NCBI GenBank assembly: GCA_009823395.1
Contig: CM020520.1
Span: 3,944,501 to 4,008,500, forward strand
Source: Thamnaconus septentrionalis
Lineage: Eukaryota; Chordata; Actinopteri; Tetraodontiformes; Monacanthidae
Direction: 5' to 3'
Length of the DNA stretch: 64,000 bases
Position numbers and translations under genes: made by a program. The notes beneath the pieces are model-generated. The model searched no databases, was not told the DNA's origin, and saw only the letters and a list, made by a program, of their open reading frames with translations. Shown here piece by piece: positions 1 through 11,820 of the stretch (its first letter is position 1; each line of letters begins with the position of its first letter).

Positions 1-3000
1 TATAAAGGTAAAGACGATTAACCTTTCAATTACATTGTAGAGCTTTGAAAGCTAAGTCTTGTCTTAAACCCCCTTCCAGTGCAATCAATCCCCTCATTTA
101 GCCAACTGCTATTTTTCCCCCTAAACTAAAATCTACTGCTATTATAGCAGCCATTGGGTTCCGTGAGCATGCCCGCTCGGTGCCGCTAATGCGCGCTAGG
201 TAATTGTCTCTGGGGGCCTCGCCATATCGCCAAGGTGTTGTGCGAACCCTGGCGGCAGCTGTTTTAATCTCCCCGAGCGCGCCGTCAATTAGAACGCAGC
301 CATTTAACAACATCATAATTTCGCCGTCACCTTCAAACTAAATCGTGCTCCATCAATCAATAGTCGTTGCGAATGCTGTCTTTTGCACGAGCACATTACG
401 ACACAGCGCCCTCTGTATTTCTGCCAGCTGTGCGCATTACTTGAGCGTTATTGGAGCTATTCAAGATTAAGCACTTTTCCCCAAGGGCACCTTGTCAATT
501 CAATTTGGGATTAAGAACCAGGGTAAAAACGACTTGTTAGATGCAAGAAAGCCGGAATGCTACCCCACCTAACACCGGGTCACACGCATCCTCCCCCGAC
601 TATTAGCCCTCTGCCACTTAATCGCTGTTGCAGCATTGCAGTTTGGAGCTCAGAGTGTCTCCCAGCCCAGGCACTTTGTCAAAGTCACCCTCCGCAATGG
701 CCTAGTCTTGTGCTGCAAATGGGACTAATTAGTGACTCGCAAAGACAGAACGCGCAGCGCTCATCCCCACAGCACTCCATCCTGCGCCTGCTGTCTGGGG
801 ACACGTCTCCCAGCCTCAGGAGTGCACCAGGCAATACACACGGTATCGACGATGTGTTCAAAACTAACAGTTTACACAGACAGCGTCGCCGCTCCCGTAT
901 GGCAAAAGCACAATGTGGACAGAATTGAATACATCTTCCAATGACTTATTTTCTACAGCCTAGCTTGCTGTTATTTATTTATTTTGTGTTTTTCACAGAC
1001 AGATACCTCTGAATTTTCTTTCAAGACAAAGTCAGATGACATTATTTTTTACCTGACCACACAACCAGAAGTGTTGAAATGCGACTACTACTATGAGTAC
1101 AAACCATAACGCTTTGCAAATCAGAAATTCCAGGTATGTTTTAGCCAAAATGTGAACGTGTGAATAGTATTTCTTTCATTTCTTCTACTTTTTCTTTTTT
1201 TTAATAAGGCGGACTCCAGTTTTGCGCTTGCAAAACCATAAAATTTTGAAGTGGTTTTGTTTTCCTTTCAACAACCAAGTCTACTGAGCAAATTGTTGAA
1301 ATTTAATGTGAATGAATACAATCACCGTCCAGCGTTGCACGCGCCACAGAGATGAACCTGAAGATGGAATTATAATCTACTACGGGGAGAGAACGAGGGC
1401 CACTTACCAGAAGAAATCATAACCCATTAAAGCTCTTGAAACATCAACCTTGACATTTAAAAATCCACTCAGCTAAATGAAAAACACGTCATCAAGCCAA
1501 GGCCGTGAAGGAATGAGCTCCGGTCGTTGAGCGCGACGAGCGTTAAGGAAAACATGCCACCGGAGTAATGGGGACTTTTTACGGGGCCAGATATGCTGTT
1601 TGAACATCACTTAAGTAAAGGTCTGCTCTCGCTCTAATTGGTATTGGTGTCATGGAATCTCACTCGAGACTCATTGATGGGTTTGGGCGTTCGGGCAAAA
1701 ACTTTGGTAAAGATCACTGACCAGCCCGAGGCAAGTGGTCAGGACTCTGTCCGAGACCTTGTTTAAAATGTCCTGGTTTCCCAAAGAAAGAGAAGGGATG
1801 TTTGTTTTTTTTGTTTTGTTTTTTAATGTGCTTCAGTGTTGAAAATTGCCAGTTAGCAATAAGGAAAAAAAAAGACTGGCTCTTTGGATAAATGTTATTG
1901 CCTGCAAGCTCTTCTCAAAAGGTACAAATTAAAATGAGCACACGGTGGAACCTGGCGAACATTTATTTCAAATATTAAAAAATAAAATGCTGAGAACAAA
2001 TCTATGGTAAGCCTCGAGGGTAGCCGGTTGGATTCTTGGCGGTAATGATGCTGCTGTGAAAGCCTGTAGCGTCTCCCAGTCCAGACAGCAGCAATGCTGC
2101 TGTGAGCCTTTTGTTTTACATGCAGTTTTCACAAGGCTAACTCTGTCTCACACAACAAGGGGACACGTCTCCATGCTTTAGCGCTTCCAGTCTCTCATGG
2201 AGTCACGCTGCCCGACTCCCACTCGCGCTGCTCAGTCCTGACACTAATGTTGCATCTCATAACGGAGAGATGGAATCGCCTTCTACGGAAGGACGGAGGG
2301 AAAGACGAGCGTAATCAGTCGTGGCACGTCAACGCATGGCAGGGTAGTGTTGAGGCAAATATATATAATTTCAGGCTCAGCTCTTGCCAGTGTTTACAAC
2401 TGGAGTCATGACTGTATATCAAGTATAAGGCGAGTGGAGGGGAAGGAGGAAGAGGAGAAGGCTTCTCACTGGACGTTGGAGTTCCACAGTCACAAGTGTG
2501 ACAGACGAGCCATGGGTTGAGTTTACTTTCAAGGAGATGTGCCAAGTATTTGTTTTTTAGATAGATCAATTTTTAGTTTCCAATTGATAAAGCTGGAAGA
2601 AAAATAAGTAAATAAAAAGCAATTAGCTGCTTGCTGATTGCTTTGTTTCTTTTTCTTCAGAGATGGTCTGGGAAAAGGGAGAAAAAAGGATCGTACATTA
2701 AGTTCAAATCCCTTATCATGTGATTTTTTTCTCACTTTAGCTTATCTCCGACACAAAGGTTCAGTGGCGGCATCAAGATGAGACTTTCTAAATTCACAAG
2801 TGAATTTCCCACCATTAATCAGCTCAAGACCTCACATGTCAGACAGACAAGACTAGAAAAGAAAAATTGCTTCTGATATTACGTATATCTATAAACAGCC
2901 TAATCCTACATTCTACTGTGTGACTTCTAAGCATATAATAATGTATAGGCAGTTTGAGTCTCTCTGTGTTTTGCCCAGAGTTGCTCAGGGCAAAGCTTAA

Positions 3001-4436
3001 AGTGTTGATCTTGAATACCACAGGAACATTTAGCAAGAGGCAGAGCTCAGCAAGCCAAAGGTGGCTTTGCATGTCTAAATAAGACAGGGGGGAGAATAGA
3101 GTAATTGTTGGTATGTTAGTAAAGTGTGGGAGATAAAAGGAATCGCTTCAAAACAATTCACGATGATCAACGTCATCGCACGTCTGCTGGTTGATCGTCA
3201 GCTAAATGGAAGAATAGAACTGGGGTTGTGGGAGGTTGTTTGAATGAGGAGGCAACACAATTATTCAGATATTCCCAAGTTTCCGAAGAGAAACTAATCA
3301 TGCAGGAGGTGTTTGCAGCATTTTACCACGTTAATTGTCCCACAGGAACGTTCTCCTTCTTTTTTTTTTCCGCAGGAAATCAAAGAGCCTCAGCCTCAGA
3401 AAAGTCCCGGTAGGACTGCCTGAGCCGAGAGAATATCCACGAGGAACTTATTCACTTAGTGCGCATAAAACATGCAAATGTTTGCCTGAAAACATGGAGG
3501 CACAGGAAATGATCCTAAACGAAAGCAGCAAAAGGAACATTCAGAGGGTGAATGACTCAAGAGAGTGCATATATTGATATATATATTTTTTGGATCTACA
3601 GTCATTCAGACATTGCCTTCATTGTCATGTACATTCATTTTCTTGAATGTTCCATTTTCTTCCAGTGGTTGTGGCCTTCTTGAAAGGCATTCTTGAAACG
3701 TGGCCTTCTGCAAAAAATGACTGTAACACAGTGGCTTTTCATCAGTATTTGAATTTACAGCCGCACAAAAAGAACAGCAACATGTTCGTGTGAAGTGGAG
3801 GGTGACGCCTAATATTAAGAGCTGGCTCATGTGTTTTAGTTTTTTTGTTTTCTCTTGCAGGAAGCACTTTGAGGAAGTAGCGAAAGCTCGGCAGGGCAGC
3901 AGCTAATGAGCCAGCAATGACGACGTGCACGGCTGCAGCACTTTCCAGGATAAAAATCAGTCAACAAACAGCCTTGCATGTTCTACTGCAAATTTATGAG
4001 ACTTTTAGGGTGTTTTTTTCCTTATTATTATTTTCGCTATTGTTATCTCCATGGCACAAAGCAGAGACTGCCAGCTGTGTTTGTTGAGACGAAGTGATTT
4101 AATTTGTTGATGGCAAAGTAAAAGTGTCGGAAAGACATTTTTAGTCTCAGTATAAAGGCGCTTCTGTCCGTTTGATTTCAAGGCGATACATTTTTAAATC
4201 ATTTTCTATGTAAATTAGGGAGGGGTGAAATGAACTCAAGAGGGTTTTGTGCTGCGACAAGCGTTCTTTGCCTCGTGTTTGCAAGAATCCATTCAGCCCT
4301 CTGGCTCAAATTGTCTCAGCAATCGCAGTGTAGCGTTTTAGAGAGCGACAAATTAATGTCTTGTCTGGAAGAAAAAAAAATAAAGATCTAACCAGAGGTA
4401 CATTCCTGTGCAAATGCAGTGCAACCTGGTACCAAC
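1..4436 (-). other. cdh7: cdh7 intron downstream of the EC2 start exon (partial)
   Basis: This is intronic sequence running off the left edge. No exon of the cadherin series is recognisable on the minus strand, although a 168-bp exon would be short enough to escape casual reading. About 23 CpGs are concentrated between 160 and 415 (see the separate regulatory entry). The remainder is AT-rich with poly-T/poly-A runs (1801-1825, 3358-3370) and a local direct repeat of GCTGCTGTGA near 2050 and 2094. I see no other gene. Confidence 0.7.
150..500. promoter_or_regulatory. candidate regulatory element, CpG-retaining
   Basis: This high-complexity stretch keeps about 23 CpGs in 160-415 within a CpG-poor intron, together with homeodomain-type cores (GGTAATTG, GTCAATTAG) and an E-box-like CAGCTG. 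It has no convincing reading frame. Such sequences in developmental cadherin introns are often conserved enhancers. That role is inference from composition only. Confidence 0.25.
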
Positions 4437-4556
4437 CTGTCTTGGGCTCCACCGAGAAGTAGGGCTGTCCATGGATGATGCTGTACACCACCCTGGCACT
4501 GTTCCCGTAAGTTGGATCGTCTGCATCCGTGGCTGCCACTTGCACCACCATTGTTC
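4437..4556 (-). CDS. cdh7: cadherin-7 EC2 start exon (120 bp)
   Basis: This exon completes the split glycine and encodes [19 protein letters not shown] and then the segment through [12 protein letters not shown]. This is the first part of EC2, including the DAD-type calcium ligands of [12 protein letters not shown]. It is exactly 120 bp and ends in phase 1 within another glycine codon. The acceptor is CTGCCTGCAG. The donor reads G|GTTGGTACC, weaker than consensus because +3 and +4 are T and G. The next conserved exon, starting near the expected LPNMDRE-like sequence, is not visible in 1-4436 and should lie beyond the left edge. The match [10 protein letters not shown] is again CDH7-like. The exon is undamaged. 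Confidence 0.92.
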
Positions 4557-6269
4557 CTGCAGGCAGACAGCCCAACATTAGTTTCCCGAGACAACATCCA
4601 GGGGCCACGACGCACACAGCCAAATCCATAAACTGAGCATGTGAAGCCGCCGGATTGGAAAACACCGGTTTAAAAAATGCATTTGAGGAGTTGGATGGTC
4701 TTATTTGCCTTCTATCCAACTTGAAATTCTTTTTTAACAGATGCGAATGACAATGAACCTGCAAAGATGAAATAAAAAAGGAACGTGCATGTGAAAACAA
4801 AACAGGACAGGCAGGTACATGTTTTGTTGCTCAAATGTCTCGCATTGTTTGTGTAAATTGTTCTGTAAATATCCCGCCTGTTGGCAGTGATGGGCAACAG
4901 ATTGGTTTTCAATGAAATATGCTGATGACACTCTGAGCACTGACTAATTTTTATTTGTAATGGTTGTAAATTAATTGAGCAAAATACATATTTCTGTGAT
5001 ATCTCTTGAAGGCAGATAATGGATTGTGTTTGTTTTTGCTTTGTTTTTTAATGACAGCCTGAATATATTTTCAAATTATGGAGGTTAAATCAAAAACTTT
5101 CAAGACTGAAACCCTGTGTTCACGGCCCATGTCAACATTATGAACTGACCTTTAACTCGCAGATCTTCAAATGGCTGTACTTCTAATTTAGCCATAATTA
5201 GTGTGCACTGTAACACAATCTCTGAAAGACATGCAATTTCCTTTGTTGGGAGTGCAAAATATATTCTGTGGCCTTTAAAAAAACAAAAAAAAAAACAAGC
5301 ACGAAGGCAATTTAGTTCAAACACACTTGACTGTGAGGTCAGCAGACATCGGTCTGTCCCTCCTACTCTTCCTTCCAGGAAAAGACATCACCCACCGACT
5401 CCTACAGCGTTTCTGTTCAAATAGCTCCCAAAGAAAAGTGGCTGATGTGACTGAAAACGACAGCTGCCAATTAGAAGCTAATCCAGACATGCTTTTGAAG
5501 ATTTCACGAGGAGGGGGGGGAAATCAGAAACAATCACTGCCAATCAATTTCAATAGGTCATTCATTATGCAGGGAACCGAGCCTTGTTGCACCAGCAGAA
5601 TTCATTTGTTGAATGAGTTTTCCATCTTTCTTTGCTGTTTGCAAAGCAAATTCATGTCTTGCAGTTGGTCATCAGCCTTTTAATTGTTGAATTATCACGC
5701 AGCCTTATGCTTCAGGATATTTCCTGCTGTTAGACTGTGCGTCAGCGCTGGCCGTACAGTTGACGCCTGCTCTAACAGCATTATAAAAATAAAGAAAAAA
5801 GAAGCCACCCTTTTTCTCCAGCTGCTCTCACAATATGCACTTGGATATTTCACTTTTATAGCACGAGCTGCACAAGTCTGTACAGCAGCACGTGACAGAA
5901 AAAAAAAAGCGCTGTCTCACAAATATTTTACTTTCGAGAAAAAAAAAAGTGATAAAATCTCACTTTTCGGCAAGCCGCCGACTTTTACAGGCTTTTACAA
6001 AATGAGACGATCATGGAAATTGAAGATTAGATTCCTTCACTCTGGCCATAAAGCAGAATTAACAGGCTCTGGCCCTGGCTGTGAACAGTATAACCAGGGA
6101 GGGGTGCACGGTGGCGGGAGAAGTTATCGCCATCAGAGTTGGAGAAGGACACCTAGATTATATCATCACCTCTTAGTCATGACAGCTTATATTATAGGTA
6201 GTTTAAAACACCAAGGTCAGGGGACGAGTGCACGAGAGAGAACCCAGGCGACGTCTAAATCTCTATTAC

Positions 6270-6560
6270 AGGTTGATAGTTAAGAATCGCCTCTCGCTCG
6301 CGCTCAGCAGATGAGGCCATAAATTAACATTCAATATGGACTCAGTTGCAGCTCACCTATTAAATCTTTATTAATTTATTTATTCGCCGGCGTCCACCTT
6401 GAGTCCTCTGCGCCGCGGGGCCTCACAAACACCTCACTCCCATAGTGCGGCCCGGATAAACAGGAGTCGATAAAAATATAAAAAATGTCAGACACCTCGA
6501 GCAGATTCTTTCTGCTCCATGAACCCGTCATCTGCTCCTCAATTCACGCCCCCTATGTGT
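6270..6560. promoter_or_regulatory. candidate regulatory element in cdh7 intron
   Basis: The stretch combines AT-rich homeodomain/POU-like cores (TAAATTAAC, TTTATTAATTTATTTA) with a GC-rich, CpG-containing block (CGCCGGCGTCC, GCGCCGCGGGG). It is non-repetitive and non-coding. A conserved enhancer is the simplest guess, with weak support. Confidence 0.22.
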
Positions 6561-7416
6561 CCCTTCAATAATTGTCCATCCTCATTGAGGTGATGGATCT
6601 GGTCTGCACGTCAACCCCCGCCGCGCCGCCTCCTCCTCCCACTGCCGTGTATAAAACTGGATTCCTTATCAATGTTGCATCTTGGGAGAGCAACTGTCAT
6701 CTGCCAGTAATGAAAATAAATGTGGCACGCTGCTTTGAAGACAGACAGGTTTTCCTCAACCACTTGTGTATGCTGGAGGCAGCAACAGCCAAGAGCACTG
6801 TAACGTATGATTTAAAAAAAAAAAAAAAAGGTATTTGAATAGTTTGTGTCGTTTTTGCCTTTATTCAAACAAACTTAATCTGCTGAAAATATAAACATGA
6901 CGACATTGATCTCTGACTTGAAATGATTTTTAAGAGCTACATTTTAGAAAAGCATTATTGCATGTCGGCAAAAGCCTAAGCTCTGCATTCAAAGCGGCGG
7001 CACTCGATTTAGTTGATGATGTTCCTGCACATCCACACCTGCTGCACATTGTTTCAGATAAACAGGATTATGGCTCAATTCATTTTTTCAGTCTGTCCTG
7101 CTGAAGTGAAGATGTGCTGCAGAAACGGGGGAAAAATAAACTATAAACTCAAAGACTCAAGGCACATTTACTGTCAATGGCTTTTTCGCCTTGGCCGTTA
7201 AATATAATTAATTGCAATTGCCGCTTAACTGTCAGACTCTATGACACAGATTACAGGGCAATAAATGCCAAATGTCCTGTGACTACTGGCCATTCAGGTC
7301 GATGCTCTGCAGGCATGTGGTTAGAATGTGAAGAAGACGTTACAATTTTTTTCTTTATCTTGTATCAGTTGTTTGCAGCCTCTTCGTGTTTCTGCTCTAA
7401 ATTGTTATACAGCGCG

Positions 7417-7524
<108 letters not shown>

Positions 7525-7589
7525 ATTCAAGTGATCTCCAGTGATCATCGGCATCATGCTCAACACAATACATTTATTCTTTCAGACAA

Positions 7590-8200
7590 TGAAACGACTC
7601 CCCTACCCTTGATCTCCTCTCCCCATGAATTAGACAATAGCAGTGACAGCTGACTGCAGGACTGATGAGCACCACGTTCAAGAGCTTTGGCCTCGGTTTG
7701 ACGCGCCATTCCCTCAGCTTGTAATGAGCCCCGGCTGGCCTCATCCCCAGCGCACAGGGCGAGGCATCTGAGACTCGCGACCGTCCGTCGCACCTCCCCA
7801 ACTGTCCTCACGCTGCCTCCTCCGTCTTTTATTTGACATCCCCGTCGTGATTAAGACGAAAGCCTACCGAGATCCCCGGGCCGCAAGGTCTCCGCGTCTA
7901 TGGGCGAGCACGGCTGCTAATTACTTTAATTAATTAAATCCATGATTCCCTCCAAATTGAACCCATTTATCAGCAGCGCAGAGTTGTGACCATTAATGAT
8001 TTAAAGACATCTACAACGGAATTATTGAGGACAAGAGGTGCTTGGCCCCCCTCCCCACTCCTCACCGCTCTGATAATTGCTCTGAGTAGATATTTACAAA
8101 GAGAGCCAATGCATAATTCTCCTGTTGTTACCGACTTGCGACAAAGACCTTCACAGGAGCTGGCAGAGCAAATAAAGTGGCAGGGGTGACCCTGAGTTTG
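7590..8200. promoter_or_regulatory. candidate regulatory element with a TTAATTAATTAA core
   Basis: I count about 23 CpGs in 7690-7920. Immediately after them comes a tight cluster of homeodomain-type cores (GCTAATTACTTTAATTAATT) and then CCATTAATGATTTAAAG. The sequence is non-repetitive, and neither strand carries a convincing reading frame. CpG retention plus clustered TAATTA sites inside a developmental cadherin intron suggests a conserved enhancer. Comparative evidence is absent here. Confidence 0.3.
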
Positions 8201-8379
8201 GTGGAGCAAACACTGTCTCCTCCGTGGCTGAGTCGCCGTCTTATCTTGGGTTGGACACAACTTCAAGCCCTTGTACTCTAATCCTCTGGCTCCTTAAGCC
8301 TGAGCTCTGTACCCCCCGTTGACAGTTGACTGTGTAATCCTTTAGAAATCTCTACGCCTGCGTAGCAAGGACAGCAATG

Positions 8380-8780
8380 AGTTATTTTATTTTATTTGTT
8401 TATTTCTTCATTTTTTTGGGGACAGCCCCCAGTGCCACTGTGCTATAAAAAAAAATTAAAAAAATAAATAAATAAAATTCCATTTTCACTTTGAAGGCTC
8501 CAAAAAACAGACTCCACATCCAGTGGTTTTGTGTATGATGTGATGGCACATCCAATAAATAATTGGATGGGCCATCTTTTCACTTAAAAAAATAAAATAA
8601 AAAAAATAAAAAAATAAAGTAGCATTAATTAAAGAAAAAAAATAACTAACCCTGCCCATCCTCTCCACATTAGTATTACTATTGTTAATTATTAATAATA
8701 AAATAAGTCAAAAATCAATAAAACCAATTACAATTACCATAAATGACAAAATTACATAATAGAATCGATTTGTTTTTGAT
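8380..8780. repeat. AT-rich low-complexity region
   Basis: Runs of ATTTT, AAAAT and AATAAATA units occur on both strands (for example 8380-8416, 8445-8477 and 8585-8640). No coding or RNA structure is seen. Confidence 0.85.
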
Positions 8781-10922
8781 TATATAAGGGATTGAAGAAA
8801 CATGTCCAAGAAAACAAACTGGCACCCTCCCATTCCACACTGTCTTGTTTGAACCACTTTCGTTTGTTTTTCGATTAAATTTATATGTAAGCATTATGCT
8901 TTATTGCCTCATGGAGGGGAATTAGTTAGTGATATGAGTCACATTGCCACGTCCGCACAAAACCGTGCAGACGCTTCGATAGCTGGCGGCCAACACGCAG
9001 CATTTGCATTCAGCACAAGAAATCAACAACATCTATTTAGTAACCCTGGAATGTTAAGCAACCTGGTTTTACGCCATTGGCATGTTTATAGAGTGTGACG
9101 CCACTGAAGTGTCGAAATGAAAATGCCAAAGATACACCGTACATGGAACAAACACAAACAGATCCTCAAAGACCTGAACAGGATGACCTTGCCTGCTGCG
9201 TCAGTGGTGGCGGAAGACACAGTGCAGGTAGCAGGCAAGCTACATTTCACTTATTTCACTCATGGAATTCTTAGGACTTACATTTTCAGAAACACACACA
9301 GTAGTGGCTTGTCTCAACTCTGAGTCTGAACTGGAAAAAGTGTGCCTTTGGCCTTTAAGTCTGAATCAGACCTTAGTTTTGCTTGAGTTCACTCATAAAC
9401 ATTTTAAGCCTAGAGGTCTGTGCTGGTGTTTTGTGTGTGTGTGTGAGAGAGAGTGTGAGTGGTGGTAAATATGTAAATGACGGTGCATCAAAACTTTCCA
9501 TCAAATTCATGTCTGTGAACACCTGCAAATGCAACAAATAGTCAAAATTCCTGCACCGCAATGACGTTAAAATTAAATATCGCAATGCACTGACAGTTTT
9601 TTCGCAAAAATAATTACACTTTGAAGATGAAATAAAGGAAGCAAAATATACATACATAAAGTAATTACATCGAATGACAAGTTAAGCTGCAACCAGCAGT
9701 GCATTCATCATGGCTTATCAGTGCCAAGGTCACTCCCTCCCTCATGCACCTGCTGCAGTGAGAAGCCTCAAGATGTTGTGGCATATTTGCATAAAGCAGT
9801 ATTTCAGGCCGGAGAGAGAGAGAGCCATCGGAACCATGCAGCGAGAAGCTAAACAGTTAAAAACAGGCTCTGATATTATGAGCCCCGCCATGACTGCATT
9901 TAAAACAGACAGATAAAAAATATCACCGGTAATGAATACCAATGTGGGCCAACAGAATATGAATTCCGAGTCCTACAGCCACGCAATGCTGTCGACAGGT
10001 TGAGGGCAGTTTTCCACAGCTTTGCTTTGACCCACATTTTCTCGTATAAATAATTTTGCAATTGGGTTATTTAATTGATTGTGCCGGTTTCACTGGGTCC
10101 AAAATGGTGTTATTTTTAATCAAGAGAAATCATGTGGTTGAGGTGGTGCAACATGTAAAAGGGGGACTATCTTTAGTGGAATTTTATCTGCTCCAATGAA
10201 CATATTTATCACGAGCTCCTCCCCTCTGAGCCCCGATTCCAGATGTCCACCTGCCATCGAGTTAAAAAAAAGCAAATCCAGATCTCGTCTGGCAGAACAA
10301 ACAACAAGATAACTAAATATAATATGATCTATGCAAGAACAAAAACACTTGTGCAGACACTGGAATTTGTTTGTTGCTGTTTCATGTCTAAAAGAAAAAT
10401 ATAATTTAGCTCATAACTGAAAAAACAATGAAAAAAGGCACTAAAATGAGAAAATAAAATCATGATGATGCATTTCACAAAGAACAAGTAATGGAAGGTG
10501 CATAATTTCTGTTGAAATACATTGTTCACCAATCAAGATGAAAAATATATCAATTGTTGCCGTTTTTTAAGAAATGAACCTTTAAAGACCCTTCACAGCT
10601 CCTCAGTGATTCGAAATAGATTAAGGTTCTGTGTCAATTACATTACAATTTGGCTATTTGTTAAAGTTTCTGATTTTTTTTATTTTTTTTGGGGATTTTT
10701 TTAACTCACAACTTCTATTTGCCATTATTATTGAAATTCCAGACATGCAACATAAATAAATGGCCTTGCATTGTCCAGAGTTCTAAGTGAACCTTGGGAG
10801 CTCAGCCTTTGTACGTCATCATTGTTCCTTTATGAATTTTTCAACACCCCAAAGACGATGCCTTCGATGCCTAAAAAAAAAACACACAAAAAAACAAAAG
10901 ATAGAAAAAGAGAGATATGTAC

Positions 10923-11217
10923 CTAAGGGTGACATCTCTGGCACTCCCGCCAAGTACGGCCCATCCAGAAACTTTGGCTCATTGTCGTTGATGTCCTGGA
11001 CCTTGACAACAAACTCGGACCTGGGCTCCACAGGCAGATTGGTGAGTCTGTCCACAGCTTGAGCTTGAAGAGTGTAGTAGGCCTGAGCTTCCCGGTCCAG
11101 GCGCTTCGTGGCGTGGATATCTCCGGTGTTTTCATCGATGGTGAAGATAGACGTGGCGCCCTCGCCGGATAACACGTACTTCACCTTGCCATCTCCTTTG
11201 TCCACATCTGAGTGCAG
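10923..11217 (-). CDS. cdh7: cadherin-7 EC1 exon (295 bp)
   Basis: This exon encodes most of extracellular cadherin repeat 1 and the EC1-EC2 linker. It begins [10 protein letters not shown] and contains the calcium-site residues of the LDRE motif and the DINDNEP linker. It ends [11 protein letters not shown] with a split glycine codon (phase 1). The acceptor is a long CT-rich tract ending AACAG (last base 11218); the donor is GTACAT from 10922. The length is exactly 295 bp, the size I know for this exon in classical type II cadherins. The segments [23 protein letters not shown] and DRLTN.PVEP fit vertebrate CDH7 better than CDH20, CDH6 or CDH11 as I know those proteins. No HAV tripeptide is present at the type I position (AQAVDR instead), as expected for type II. 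EC1 carries homophilic specificity through the Trp2/Trp4 pocket. The frame is open throughout with no damage. Confidence 0.93.
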
Positions 11218-11791
11218 CTGTTGAAAGAGAGAGAGAGAGGGAAAGGGAAATAATATGAGGTTAATATATTGGGTGACCTTGTCAAAAGATATAATGATTA
11301 TTCTTTTTTTAATACCCAGGCTGCACATGCAATACTACAGACATTTTAGAAAATGTACATGTGTATTTTATGACTCAAATAATGTGTAATGACTGTCCTC
11401 AAGTTGACTCAAGTTTGAAAACTAAACTAGATGATGAGAACAGTTCAGATGCAGTCAAGACATGGCTGATGGCAGAAATATCCAATCAAAACAAGTTTTG
11501 CTTGAAAAACACTTAAAAATCATCGCATTTCCACATACCACCATTTGTGATAAATCAGATGTAAATCAACAATTTGAATATAATTTCAAAATATTTGTTT
11601 TATAATAACTTATTAAGATCTAAAGCACTAAGTCACGTCTCATAAGGTCAATTTTTATTGCTTTTTCTTGCCAAACTTTTTTACATTTTTCATTTGCTTG
11701 CCAACATAATCCAGTCTCAATAGGACCATTTAATGAAAAGTTTTCTCCTTTATTTAAATTCAAATATAATTGCATGGCAGGTCTACAGACC

Positions 11792-11820
11792 GTGTGTGTT
11801 TGTGTGTGTGTGTGTGTGTG
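11792..11820. repeat. (TG)n microsatellite
   Basis: TG units with one interruption (GTTTG), followed by ten perfect TG units at 11801-11820. Confidence 0.95.

Noticed and set aside
797..2172. GGGGACACGTCTCC present at about 797 and 2159
   Set aside because: A 14-bp word with different surroundings; no support for a real duplication.
6098..6130. GGTGCACGGTGGCGGG resembling the head of the common fish repeat
   Set aside because: Match is too short and no internal block of the repeat follows.
5684..6283. 199-codon open frame on the plus strand
   Set aside because: Lysine runs come from poly-A tracts; no domain, signal or codon pattern is seen, and it lies inside a cdh7 intron on the opposite strand.
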